Shown: positions 33,280 to 41,311 of the stretch, in pieces | Layout of the letters: every line of letters starts with the position of its first letter | Numbering within the stretch: the stretch's first letter is position 1 | Origin: Phycisphaerae bacterium | GTDB lineage: Bacteria; Planctomycetota; Phycisphaerae; UBA1845; UTPLA1 | Assembly: GCA_023150615.1 (NCBI GenBank) | Contig: JAKLKO010000027.1 | Span: 1 to 42,586 of the forward strand | DNA length: 42,586 nucleotides | Direction of reading: 5' to 3' | The notes under the pieces: generated by a model | What the model was told of the DNA's origin: nothing | Databases searched by the model: none | The model's input: only the letters and a program-made list of their open reading frames with translations | Program-made: the position numbers and the translations under genes

Positions 33280-34434
33280 CTACTCGGTACCTCGCGGTGC
33301 GGCGGCCACGGCCGATGCGGAGACCGCGGCGCCGCACTTGCCGCAGAACTCGAAGTCGAGGGGCAAGCCGCCCGTTCCGCAGGCCGGACAGGTCCCGGCG
33401 TAGGGACCCCAGAGGAACTCGCTGGAGCCGCCCTCCGCAGCGCGGCGTCGCAGGCCGACGTAGTCGGCCCTTCGCTTCTGCACGAAGGCCGTCATGCCCT
33501 CATGCGGTTCAAGGCTCGTGTAATGGACCGCGAGCCAGTCGCGGGCGTGGCCAACGGTCGCGTGCCACGCAAGGTCTTTCCAGAAGTTCACCTGCGCCTT
33601 GGTGTAGCGCGTGCACTCGAAGAACTTGTGGACGACCTGATCGCAAAGCTCCTTCACCACCTCGTCGAGCAGCGAAAAGTCGATGCGATAGCCGTCCCTG
33701 CCCTTCAGGGCGGCGGAAATCTCCTCCGCCGTCGCGCGTGACGCGAAGGGGTTTTCCCACGGGTCGGTGTTCCAGTCGGCGACGTAGCGACGATCGCCCG
33801 TAAAGCCGGTGCAGAACCGCCCATCGGCGCGACGGACCGTCGGTACGACGACGTTCACCAGTCCCATGCCAAGGGCCGTGAACGCGGCGTAACGTTGGTT
33901 GAGGAAGAGCATCGCCCGGGCGCGCCGGTCGCCGACGTGCACCGGCAACCACTGCGTCGCCCCGCCGCACGCGACCGAGCCGACGTTCGTGCCGATCTGT
34001 CCGACCCACGCGTGCTCGCCGATGACGGCCAGATCGCAGGCAAGCTGACTCTCATTGCCGCCGCCGACGGCCATGCCGTTGATCCGCGCGATCACGGGCT
34101 TGGCGCAGTTGGTGATCGACTCGAGGTACGCCTTGAAGCAGCACATGTACTTCCAGTAATCGCGCGGCGTGCGGGTGTAGGTCTGCTGGTACTCCTTGAC
34201 GTCGCCCCCGGTGCAGAATGCCTGGTCTCCGGTGCCGGTGAAGACCACGACCGCGACGCGGTCATCCCACGATGCGTCCTGAAACGCGGCCGCCAACTCG
34301 CGAAGGGCCGGAGTGCTGTAGGCGTTGTAGTTCTGCGGCCGGTTGATGGTGATCCGGGCGATCCAGTCGCGCTTTTCGTAGATCACCTCGCGGAATTCGA
34401 ACTCTCGGGGGTCCCGGGGGGGGAAATGGTTCAT
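33280..34434 (-). CDS. oah: 6-Oxocyclohex-1-ene-1-carbonyl-CoA hydrolase (Oah/BamA) with C-terminal zinc ribbon
   Basis: 384 residues. The crotonase core has FREVIYEKRDWIARITINRP, FCTGGDVKEYQQTY and AVGGGNESQLACDLAV, with the long Oah-type C-terminal region (NFWKDLAWHATVGHARDWLA). The length far exceeds simple hydratases (about 260) and matches ring-opening hydrolases. The tail carries two CxxC pairs (CPACG and CGKCG) forming a zinc ribbon; I am not sure how common that is in the family. It opens the ring to 3-hydroxypimeloyl-CoA. It is the first gene of the operon, with GGAG 6 nt before the ATG and the TetR operator in its leader. Confidence 0.9.
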   Translation of the reverse strand: MNHFPPRDPREFEFREVIYEKRDWIARITINRPQNYNAYSTPALRELAAAFQDASWDDRVAVVVFTGTGDQAFCTGGDVKEYQQTYTRTPRDYWKYMCCFKAYLESITNCAKPVIARINGMAVGGGNESQLACDLAVIGEHAWVGQIGTNVGSVACGGATQWLPVHVGDRRARAMLFLNQRYAAFTALGMGLVNVVVPTVRRADGRFCTGFTGDRRYVADWNTDPWENPFASRATAEEISAALKGRDGYRIDFSLLDEVVKELCDQVVHKFFECTRYTKAQVNFWKDLAWHATVGHARDWLAVHYTSLEPHEGMTAFVQKRRADYVGLRRRAAEGGSSEFLWGPYAGTCPACGTGGLPLDFEFCGKCGAAVSASAVAAAPRGTE

Positions 34435-34505
34435 TGGAGGCTCCGTGCGATCTCGCGGGCGGCCGGGTTGTTCGCCAGCACAGGGACCAAGACCTGCGAT
34501 AAAAC

Positions 34506-34519
34506 CGAACGTACGTTCG
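34506..34519. promoter_or_regulatory. Operator 1: perfect 14-bp palindrome for the TetR regulator
   Basis: CGAACGTACGTTCG is its own reverse complement. It fits exactly the consensus CNAACGNNCGTTNG that I recall for the TetR-family repressor PaaR of Thermus. It lies about 10-23 nt downstream of the predicted operon start site, a place where a bound repressor would block transcription of the benzoyl-CoA genes. Confidence 0.75.
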
Positions 34520-34535
34520 TTCGTCTTCCGACAGT

Positions 34536-34563
34536 CTTATCGGATGGGAATGTGGCCTGTCAA
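34536..34563 (-). promoter_or_regulatory. Sigma70-like promoter of the benzoyl-CoA operon
   Basis: On the minus strand a perfect TTGACA -35 box (34558-34563) is followed by a 16-nt spacer and GATAAG (34536-34541, 4 of 6). Transcription would begin near 34529, leaving a leader of about 95 nt before oah that contains operator 1. Confidence 0.65.
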
Positions 34564-34575
34564 GCGCTTTTTTGC

Positions 34576-34604
34576 TTGACGGAAGCGGTTTCGTTGGCGA
34601 TAAT
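34576..34604 (+). promoter_or_regulatory. Sigma70-like promoter of tetR and the molybdenum hydroxylase genes
   Basis: TTGACG (34576-34581), a 17-nt spacer and GATAAT (34599-34604) give 5 of 6 matches in both boxes. Start of transcription is expected near 34611. Its -35 box lies 12 bp from the -35 box of the opposing promoter. Confidence 0.7.
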
Positions 34605-34643
34605 CCGGGCACTCGATTGGATTGTACGCCAGAGTCGCTTCGA

Positions 34644-35336
34644 ATGAAGACAAGCAATACCGAACAAACGTTCGATCCGAACAGTGCGTCCGAAGCGGCC
34701 GCAACCTCCGAGGGCCGCGGGACCTACGACGAGCGTGTCAACCGTATTCTGGCGGCCGCGACGGGGGTAATCGCCCGCGTCGGCTACGAGAAGGCCTCGA
34801 TGCGGCAGGTGGCGCGGGCCGCGGGGGTCAGCCTGGCGGGGCTGTATCATTATTTCGACAGCAAGGAGAAGATTCTATTTCTGATTCAGTTTCGCAGCTT
34901 CAACGCCCTGTTGACGGGCCTTCGAGAGAAGCTCCACCACGTCGAGGATCCCTTCGACCAGCTCCGCGTCATGGTGCGCAACCACACCGGCTACTTCGTC
35001 GCCAACATGGCCTCGCTGAAAGTCTGCTCGCACGAACTGGATTCGCTGACGGACGAGGCCTACGAAGAGACGTTCGCCATCCGGCGCCACTACTACGAGG
35101 TGACGCGTGGGATCGTCGATCGGCTGTTCGACAAGTACGCGCCCGACAGCACGCTGGATCGGCACGTCGCCACGATGAGCCTGTTCGGGGCGTTGAACTG
35201 GCTCTATCGGTGGTATGACCCGAAGCGCGGCGGGTCGCCCACCGCCCTGGCCAACCAGCTTGCGACGCAGTTTCTGCACGGAATCCTCGGACCGCCGCCG
35301 GCGCCGGACGCGGCCGGTGAATCAGCGCCGCCGTAG
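34644..35336 (+). CDS. TetR-family transcriptional regulator of the aromatic cluster
   Basis: 230 residues. The N-terminal DNA-binding domain (about 28-75) has RILAAATGVIARVGYEKASM and the helix-turn-helix RQVARAAGVSLAGLYHYF. The C-terminal ligand-binding half resembles acyl-CoA-responsive TetR regulators, though the effector is not visible. I start at the ATG at 34644, because earlier in-frame codons from 34572 overlap the promoter. No strong ribosome site is seen. A second operator copy overlaps codons 6-11, indicating autoregulation. A CoA thioester of the pathway (benzoyl-CoA or a ring-opened ester) is the likely inducer by analogy. Confidence 0.88.
   Translation: MKTSNTEQTFDPNSASEAAATSEGRGTYDERVNRILAAATGVIARVGYEKASMRQVARAAGVSLAGLYHYFDSKEKILFLIQFRSFNALLTGLREKLHHVEDPFDQLRVMVRNHTGYFVANMASLKVCSHELDSLTDEAYEETFAIRRHYYEVTRGIVDRLFDKYAPDSTLDRHVATMSLFGALNWLYRWYDPKRGGSPTALANQLATQFLHGILGPPPAPDAAGESAPP
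34661..34674. promoter_or_regulatory. Operator 2: near-perfect copy of the palindrome inside tetR
   Basis: CGAACAAACGTTCG differs from operator 1 at two positions and from the recalled CNAACGNNCGTTNG consensus at one. It lies about 50 nt downstream of the predicted tetR start site, inside codons 6-11. Centre-to-centre distance to operator 1 is 155 bp. Confidence 0.6.
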
Positions 35337-35381
35337 CCGAAACGGCTCGGTTTTGTAACCGCGCGGCTCGGGAGTTGTCGC

Positions 35382-36287
35382 TTGTACGTGCCTGAGATTG
35401 AACTTCACGAGTGCGATTCGATCGAACAGGCGGCTGCGCTGATGACCCGGTACGGGGGCGAGGCGCGACTGCTGGCCGGCGGGACGGACCTGCTGGTCGA
35501 TCTCAAGACGCAACGGCTGCGGACCTCGCACCTCGTATCGCTGCGGCGCGTCGCGGTGCTGCGCGGGGTCACGCTGGAAGAGGGCAATGGGCCCCGCAGC
35601 GCCGGCGCATTCGTCCGGATCGGGGCATTGACGACGATCAACGAACTCGACGCCGCGCCACTGGTGCGTCGGCACTGCGCCCCGCTCCTCGATGCGACGC
35701 GCGAGATGGCCACAGACCAGGTGCGGAACCTCGCGACGGTCGGCGGAAACCTCGCCAGCGCGGTTCCGTGCGCGGATCTACCGCCGATCCTGATCGCGCT
35801 CGGCGCTACGGCGGTGATCTGGTCGCGGGCCGGGGAGCGCGTCATTCCGTTGGAGACGTTTTGTGTCGGTCCGCGACAGACGGCGCTGCAGCAGGGGGAG
35901 TTGCTCGTCGCAGTCCGGGTCCCGGCAGCGCGGGCAGGATTCGGCGCTGCGTACGCGCGGTTTGCGCTGCGCGAAGGAAACGCGATCGCGGTTGCGTCGG
36001 TCGCGGCCGGGCTGGCGCTTGCGGATGACGGCGCGATCTCCGAGTTGCGGATCGTGCTCGGCGCGGTCGCACCGACGCCGGCCCTGGTTGCAAAGGCGAA
36101 TACGGCGCTGATCGGCAGACCCGTGGATGATGAGGCGATCGAGCGGGCCGCGTCGATCGCACGACAGGCGGCATCGCCCATCTCGGACATCCGCGGTTCG
36201 GCGGAGTATCGCCGTGAACTGGTCGACGTGCTGACGCGCCGGGCGCTGGCCGCCGCGGCGCAGCGGGTGCGGGAGAATCGCACATGA
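35382..36287 (+). CDS. FAD-binding subunit of a molybdenum hydroxylase (xanthine dehydrogenase family, HcrB/CoxM-like)
   Basis: 301 residues. FAD-binding motifs are ARLLAGGTDLLVDLK (N-terminal) and ATVGGNLASAVPCADLPP. The TTG start at 35382 is favoured by GGAG 7 nt upstream. The 4-hydroxybenzoyl-CoA reductase beta subunit carries an insertion of about 40 residues with four cysteines for an extra [4Fe-4S] cluster. That insertion is absent here, so electron flow may run in the ordinary hydroxylase direction or to a different acceptor. It starts 45 bp after tetR, and its stop overlaps the start of the next gene (ATGA). Confidence 0.87.
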   Translation: MYVPEIELHECDSIEQAAALMTRYGGEARLLAGGTDLLVDLKTQRLRTSHLVSLRRVAVLRGVTLEEGNGPRSAGAFVRIGALTTINELDAAPLVRRHCAPLLDATREMATDQVRNLATVGGNLASAVPCADLPPILIALGATAVIWSRAGERVIPLETFCVGPRQTALQQGELLVAVRVPAARAGFGAAYARFALREGNAIAVASVAAGLALADDGAISELRIVLGAVAPTPALVAKANTALIGRPVDDEAIERAASIARQAASPISDIRGSAEYRRELVDVLTRRALAAAAQRVRENRT

Positions 36288-39211
36288 CGCTGGTCCGAAC
36301 GCTCCTGGTCAACGGTCAGAGGCACACGCTCGCCGTCGAGCCGTTCGACACGCTGCTGGATGTCCTCCGCGACAAGCTGAACCTGACCGGGGCCAAGAAG
36401 GCGTGCAACGTCGGCGATTGCGGCGCATGCACGGTGCTGGTCGATGGCCGGCCGGTCAACAGTTGCCTCGTGCTCGCGGTGGAGGTCGAGGGCCGCCCGA
36501 TCACGACAATCGAGGGCCTCGGCGAGATGCGCGAGGGCGTGCGTGAATTGGAGCCGCTGCAAAAGGCCTTCGTGCACGAGGGAGGCATTCAGTGCGGCTA
36601 CTGCACACCCGGCATGGTGATGGCCGCCACGGCGCTGCTGAGTCGGAATCCGAAGCCGACGACGGACGAGATCAAGAATGCGCTGGCGGGCAACCTGTGC
36701 CGCTGCACGGGCTACGCCGGCATCGTGCGGGCAGTGCAGCGCTGCGAGAACTACCGCGACGACGGAACGTGCGCGGCCAAACGCGATGGCGCGCATGTCC
36801 CGGGCCGCATCAGTCGTGAGAGCGCGGCGGAACCCGGCCGGTATCGGTCGGTGGGCGAGTCCCTCCCGCGGATCGACGCGGTCGACAAGGTCACGGGGCG
36901 GGCACTCTATACGGCGGACATCCGGCTCCCGGGCATGATCTACGGCAAGATCCTCGGCTCGACGATCGCGCACGGGACCATCCGGCGGATCGATGTTTCG
37001 AGGGCTGCGGCGCTGGACGGCGTCCTCGCGGTCATTACCGGGGCGGACGTGCCCGACACGACGTACGGCGTTTCGCCTGCGCGGTATGACGAGCACGTGC
37101 TGGCCAAGCAAAAAGTCCGGCACGTGGGCGATCCGGTCGCGGCGGTGGCGGCGATCGACGAACGCACGGCGGAGCGGGCTGTCGCGCTGATCGACGTCGA
37201 GTACGACGAATTGCCCGCAGTGCTGGACGTATTTGAGGCGACGGCGGACGGGGCTCCGCTCGTACACGAGCGCTACGCGCGGAACATCGGCACGGAGGTG
37301 CACCAGCACTTCGGCGACGTCGACGCGGCGTTCGCGCGCTGTGACCACGTCCGCGAGGAGGTCTTCACCGGAAACCACATCTACCAGTGCCCGCTCGAAC
37401 CACACGCGGCGATTGCGCGATGGGACTCCGACGGCACGTTGGTGCTCTACACGTCGACGCAGGCGCCGCACTACGTGCAGTACATGCTCGCGCACGTCTT
37501 CCACATTCCGGTGGGCCGGGTCCGCGTGATCCGCCCGGCCGTCGGGGGCGGATTCGGCGGCAAGGCGGCCACGACGCCGCTCGATTTGTGCGCCGCCGTG
37601 CTCAGCCGCAAGACCGGCCGGCCGGTCACGATGCGATACTCGCGCGAGGAGATGTTCCATTACGGGCGCGGGCGCCACAAGCAGCACATGACGTTCAAGC
37701 TCGGCGTGGACCGCGACGGGCGGATCCAGGCGTTTTCAAGCGAGATCTACCTCGACGGCGGCGCGTACTCATCGTTCGGTGTGGCGACGGCATACTACGC
37801 CGGGAGCATGATTCCGACGCTCTACCACATCCCGAATTACAAGTACGACGGCTATCGCGTGATGACGAACAAGCCGGCGTGCGGCGCGATGCGCGGGCAC
37901 GGCGTGCCGCAGCCGCGCTTCGCCTTCGAATGTCTGCTCAACATGATCGCCGACGACCTGAGCATCGACCCGGTCGAGATTCGCCGCCGCAACGCGATGG
38001 ACCCCAACACGCGGACCGTCAACGACATGGACATCCAGAGTTGCGAATTCCGCGCAACGCTGGACGCGGTGGAGAAGAAGTCGGGCTGGCGCAGCAAGTA
38101 CGGGCGACTGCCACCGGGTCGCGGGATCGGCATTGGCTGCGGCGGATTCGTGTCCGGGGCGGGGTACTGCATCTATCGCGGGCAGGTTCAGCTCTCGCAC
38201 GAGAAAGGCCCCGAGCCGTTCCAGAAGCACTCGATCTTCCCGCACGCCAACGCGATCGTGAAGATTTCCGAGGACGGCATGGCGGCGGTGTGCATGATCG
38301 GCGCGGCCGAGATCGGCCAGGGCAGCGACACGGTGCTGGCGCAGATCTGCGCCGAGAGCCTCGGCATTCCGGTGTCGCGGGTGCGGATGCGCAGCGAGGA
38401 CAGCGACATCTCGCCGATCGACCTTGGAGCGTACTCGTCGCGGGTGACGCTGATGGGAGGCCACGCGGTCTCGCGCGCGGCCGCGGCGGTCGTGGAAATG
38501 CTCCGACCGTACGCCGCGAAGCTGCTCGGATGCGAATCCTCGGAGGTTCGGGCGCGCGATGGGAAGATGTTCGTCGAGGGCGATGCCTCGCGGAGCGTCG
38601 ACTGGGCCGAGGCGGCGCGAAAGTACTTCAACGAGAACGGCCCGCTGGTCGGGTCGGGCTGCTACAAGCCGCCGGACGGACTGGGCGGCGATTATAAGGG
38701 CGCGACGGTCGGGACAAGCCCGGCATACTCGTTCGGCTCGGCGGTGTGCGAGGTGTCGGTCGATCTCGAGACGGGCAAGGTCCGCGTGGAGCGGTTTACG
38801 GACTACCACGACTGCGGCACGCCGATCAACCCACAGGCGGTGCACGGACAGGTCGAAGGCGCTATCGTCATGACCGCCGGCGAGACGATCATGGAGGATG
38901 TGCAGTTCGACGCGAAGGGGCGGATCCTGAATCCGAACCTGCACGGCTATCTGATGATGTCGATCAAAGATGCGCCGGAGATTTTCAGCGATCTGGTTGA
39001 TTCGTACGAGCCGCGCGGGCCGTTCGGAGCGAAGGAGATCGGCGAGGGCGCGACGCTGCCGGTGCTCGGGGCGGTGGCGCACGCGATCGCGAACGCCACG
39101 GGGGTCTGGATCAAAGACCTCCCGATCACGCCGGAGAAGATCCTCGCAGCGCTGCGGGAGCGACAGCGAACCACCGACGTGCCGGCGGCGGCCGCAGTCG
39201 GCACTGCATAG
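36284..39211 (+). CDS. Fused [2Fe-2S] and molybdenum-cofactor subunits of a xanthine dehydrogenase/4-hydroxybenzoyl-CoA reductase-type enzyme
   Basis: 975 residues. Residues 1-160 are the small subunit: plant-type [2Fe-2S] cysteines C41, C46, C49, C61, then C104, C107, C139 and C141 for the second cluster. After a short linker, residues 185-975 are the Mo subunit, with VGGGFGGKA, ACGAMRGHGVPQPRFAFE, AAEIGQGSDTVLAQI and the catalytic glutamate E921 in AKEIGEG. It may remove the 4-hydroxyl of 4-hydroxybenzoyl-CoA, or hydroxylate another aromatic or CoA ester, feeding the divergent operon. In the known 4-hydroxybenzoyl-CoA reductases these two subunits are separate; fused forms are known in aldehyde oxidoreductases. 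Substrate is not decided by sequence. Confidence 0.88.
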   Translation: MTLVRTLLVNGQRHTLAVEPFDTLLDVLRDKLNLTGAKKACNVGDCGACTVLVDGRPVNSCLVLAVEVEGRPITTIEGLGEMREGVRELEPLQKAFVHEGGIQCGYCTPGMVMAATALLSRNPKPTTDEIKNALAGNLCRCTGYAGIVRAVQRCENYRDDGTCAAKRDGAHVPGRISRESAAEPGRYRSVGESLPRIDAVDKVTGRALYTADIRLPGMIYGKILGSTIAHGTIRRIDVSRAAALDGVLAVITGADVPDTTYGVSPARYDEHVLAKQKVRHVGDPVAAVAAIDERTAERAVALIDVEYDELPAVLDVFEATADGAPLVHERYARNIGTEVHQHFGDVDAAFARCDHVREEVFTGNHIYQCPLEPHAAIARWDSDGTLVLYTSTQAPHYVQYMLAHVFHIPVGRVRVIRPAVGGGFGGKAATTPLDLCAAVLSRKTGRPVTMRYSREEMFHYGRGRHKQHMTFKLGVDRDGRIQAFSSEIYLDGGAYSSFGVATAYYAGSMIPTLYHIPNYKYDGYRVMTNKPACGAMRGHGVPQPRFAFECLLNMIADDLSIDPVEIRRRNAMDPNTRTVNDMDIQSCEFRATLDAVEKKSGWRSKYGRLPPGRGIGIGCGGFVSGAGYCIYRGQVQLSHEKGPEPFQKHSIFPHANAIVKISEDGMAAVCMIGAAEIGQGSDTVLAQICAESLGIPVSRVRMRSEDSDISPIDLGAYSSRVTLMGGHAVSRAAAAVVEMLRPYAAKLLGCESSEVRARDGKMFVEGDASRSVDWAEAARKYFNENGPLVGSGCYKPPDGLGGDYKGATVGTSPAYSFGSAVCEVSVDLETGKVRVERFTDYHDCGTPINPQAVHGQVEGAIVMTAGETIMEDVQFDAKGRILNPNLHGYLMMSIKDAPEIFSDLVDSYEPRGPFGAKEIGEGATLPVLGAVAHAIANATGVWIKDLPITPEKILAALRERQRTTDVPAAAAVGTA

Positions 39212-39298
39212 GTAACCAGCGCACCGGCCGTTGGATCGCGCGAGTCGGAAACGGACGAGCCACTCGACGGTGTGGCCGTGCGCCTACGGTGGTGGACG

Positions 39299-39997
39299 AT
39301 GCGCATTCACTGCCTGCAGCACGTTGCGTTTGAAGGGCCGGCGAGCATCGCCGACTGGGCGGCGGCGAAGGACCATGCGTTTCGAGTGACGCGGCTGTTC
39401 GAGCCGGAGCCGCTCCCGACGCCCGACGAATTCGACTGGCTGATCGTCATGGGTGGGCCGATGAGCGCGCATGACGAGTCCCGGTATGCGTGGCTCGCGG
39501 CCGAGAAACAACTCATCAAGCAGACGCTGATCCGAGAGAAGCGCATGCTCGGCGTCTGCCTCGGAGCGCAGTTGCTGGCCGAGGCGCTTGGCGCCCGCGT
39601 CTTTCGCGGTCGCTCCCGTGAGATCGGATGGTTCCCGGTTCGACGGGGACGCGATGCCGATTCCTCCGCGGTCTTTCACGATCTTCCCGCGGAGTTTGTC
39701 GCGTTTCACTGGCACGGGGAGGCATTCGATCTGCCGGCCGGTGCGCTGCATCTGGCACAGAGCGACGGCTGCGACAACCAGGCGTTCGAATCCGGTTCGG
39801 CGGTCGGTCTGCTGTTTCACCTGGAAGTCACGCGCGCGTCCGTGCAGGCGCTCATCGAGCATTGTGGACAGGAGATCGGCACCGGGGCGTACGAGCAGTC
39901 GCCCGACCGCATGCTCGCGGACGCCGAGGCTTTCGACCGGGTCCGAACGATGCTGTGGAACCTGCTCGAACGGATCGCGGCGACGAAGTTACCCTGA
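39299..39997 (+). CDS. Class I glutamine amidotransferase-like protein
   Basis: 232 residues of the GATase1 fold: WLIVMGGPMSAHDE, nucleophile C87 in GVCLGAQLLAEALG, and H174/E176 in LLFHLEVT. This completes the Cys-His-Glu triad. Similar stand-alone proteins are annotated as GMP synthase-like amidotransferases or glutamine-degrading peptidase C26 relatives. I use the ATG at 39299; the GTG at 39272 lacks conserved sequence. It follows the Mo hydroxylase by 87 bp in the same direction and could be co-transcribed, but no functional link is evident. Confidence 0.85.
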   Translation: MRIHCLQHVAFEGPASIADWAAAKDHAFRVTRLFEPEPLPTPDEFDWLIVMGGPMSAHDESRYAWLAAEKQLIKQTLIREKRMLGVCLGAQLLAEALGARVFRGRSREIGWFPVRRGRDADSSAVFHDLPAEFVAFHWHGEAFDLPAGALHLAQSDGCDNQAFESGSAVGLLFHLEVTRASVQALIEHCGQEIGTGAYEQSPDRMLADAEAFDRVRTMLWNLLERIAATKLP

Positions 39998-40035
39998 CGA
40001 AAGCGAGGCCGCGGGGTGTTGCGTGATTCAGGTCG

Positions 40036-40983
40036 TCAAGGGCACGGCGCGCTGGAGAAAAGGGCGTTGACGAAATCCTGCACGTCGCCACCGTCAATCA
40101 TCTCATCCAGGTTCATGTCGGCGGGACAGGTGCGAGTCGGCGCGCAGCTTGCGGAGGCGCAGTTCGATCCGGGTCCGGCGCTCGTTCCGCCCAACGCGAT
40201 GCAATCGGCATCCGTGACCTGCAAGCACGGGCCGGTCGGCAGGCAGCACGCAATCGTCGTCGTACAGGGCGCGCTGCACGGCACTCCGACGCCGAGAAGC
40301 GTGCCGTTGCCGCGGGCGTTGCATTCCGCCTCGGTCACCAGCACGCACTCGTCGGCGCCGCAACCGACCGTGTGGACGCAGCACGCGCCGCCGATATAGC
40401 TGAAGTTCACCGAGTTCGTCCCAGACTGGGCGACCGCGAAGGGCTGCATCGGCAGGTCAAGCCCGACACCTGGCGGCGCGCGGAAGACGACCGAGGTCTG
40501 ACTGGCGCTGATGATCGTGCCTGCAACGGCACCGACAGTGACACGGTCGACGCCGAGCATGTTTGCGCCGGTGCGCGTGATCTGCGTGTTTCCGGCACAC
40601 GGGCCGCTCGTCGAGACGATTCCTGGGATGATCGGCGGATCGTAGAGAAAGTTCAGCGATGGACCGGCTCCGACGGGAGTGACCAAGCGGACCGCGCGAT
40701 TGCCGAACCCCGGCGGCGAGGTCACGACCAATTCGGTACGCCTGTTTGACACGATTGTCGCTGAGGCTTCGCCGAACATCGCCCGGAGCGCACCGAAGAG
40801 ATTCTGGCCGATCAACGTCACGGACGTTCCGCCGGCCGCGGCGGTAGACCGTGATGCGGCCGATGCGGAAGCGTCGGGACGAGACAATTCGCCACGGCGG
40901 TCGCGAGGAAGCCGGAATCGTGTCGGTCGAGATGGGCACGTCGGAAAACCTCCGTGCGCACGCGTGCACAAGTGTGTGCACAA
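40036..40983 (-). CDS. IPT/TIG and Cys-rich repeat surface protein with dockerin-like tail, probably 5'-truncated
   Basis: Up to 315 residues. Two IPT/TIG-like units are visible (GGTSVTLIGQNLFGALRAMF and TRTGANMLGVDRVTV). Two Cys-rich repeats follow (CCVHTVGCGADECVLVTEAEC and CCLPTGPCLQVTDADC, each about 40 residues). The end is a calcium-loop tail, ADMNLDEMIDGGDVQDFVNAL. This is the layout of exported planctomycete proteins, yet there is no signal peptide. The frame opens at a TTG with no ribosome site, and the first 45 residues are basic and featureless. I therefore think the 5' end is missing or damaged. Function unknown. Confidence 0.6.
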   Translation of the reverse strand: MCTHLCTRAHGGFPTCPSRPTRFRLPRDRRGELSRPDASASAASRSTAAAGGTSVTLIGQNLFGALRAMFGEASATIVSNRRTELVVTSPPGFGNRAVRLVTPVGAGPSLNFLYDPPIIPGIVSTSGPCAGNTQITRTGANMLGVDRVTVGAVAGTIISASQTSVVFRAPPGVGLDLPMQPFAVAQSGTNSVNFSYIGGACCVHTVGCGADECVLVTEAECNARGNGTLLGVGVPCSAPCTTTIACCLPTGPCLQVTDADCIALGGTSAGPGSNCASASCAPTRTCPADMNLDEMIDGGDVQDFVNALFSSAPCP

Positions 40984-41311
40984 CCCGAGGTTGTCCCGAA
41001 ATGCCTACATCGTGGAATCGCTTAATCTACGATTCCGTAATGGGATGAAGAACGGAGAGGGGCGCGGATTCGATCCAGCTTGATTCGCCAACTTCCTCCG
41101 AAACCGCAGTTGTTCGCCCAACCTCAAGAGCGGCAACGATTTCGCGCGTCGCGCCGATATGCGGTTCCTCCACGGTTCTTACCGTCACGGGACGCGTTTT
41201 GAGGGGAGTTTGAGGGCAGTTCCGCATATGATACCTCCCAGAAACCGTGTTGGCAGGTGTCTCGCATTAGAATTGAAATCGCAGACCGCGCGACCGTTGC
41301 GGGGAGTACTA
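40984..41311. other. 328-bp intergenic region, no gene
   Basis: Lower in GC than the rest of the window and without a plausible gene. It must contain the promoter of the PEP-CTERM gene. I could not settle on a -35/-10 pair. Its left part may be the decayed 5' region of the IPT/Cys-rich protein. Confidence 0.5.

Noticed and set aside
35405..37687. 760-codon minus-strand open frame opposite the molybdenum hydroxylase genes
   Set aside because: The plus strand shows FAD, [2Fe-2S] and Mo motifs throughout. The minus frame is low-complexity arginine-rich sequence.
41157..41229. Inverted repeat ATATGCGG / CCGCATAT
   Set aside because: Arms are only 8 bp and do not extend, and no mobile-element gene is adjacent, so chance is the better explanation.
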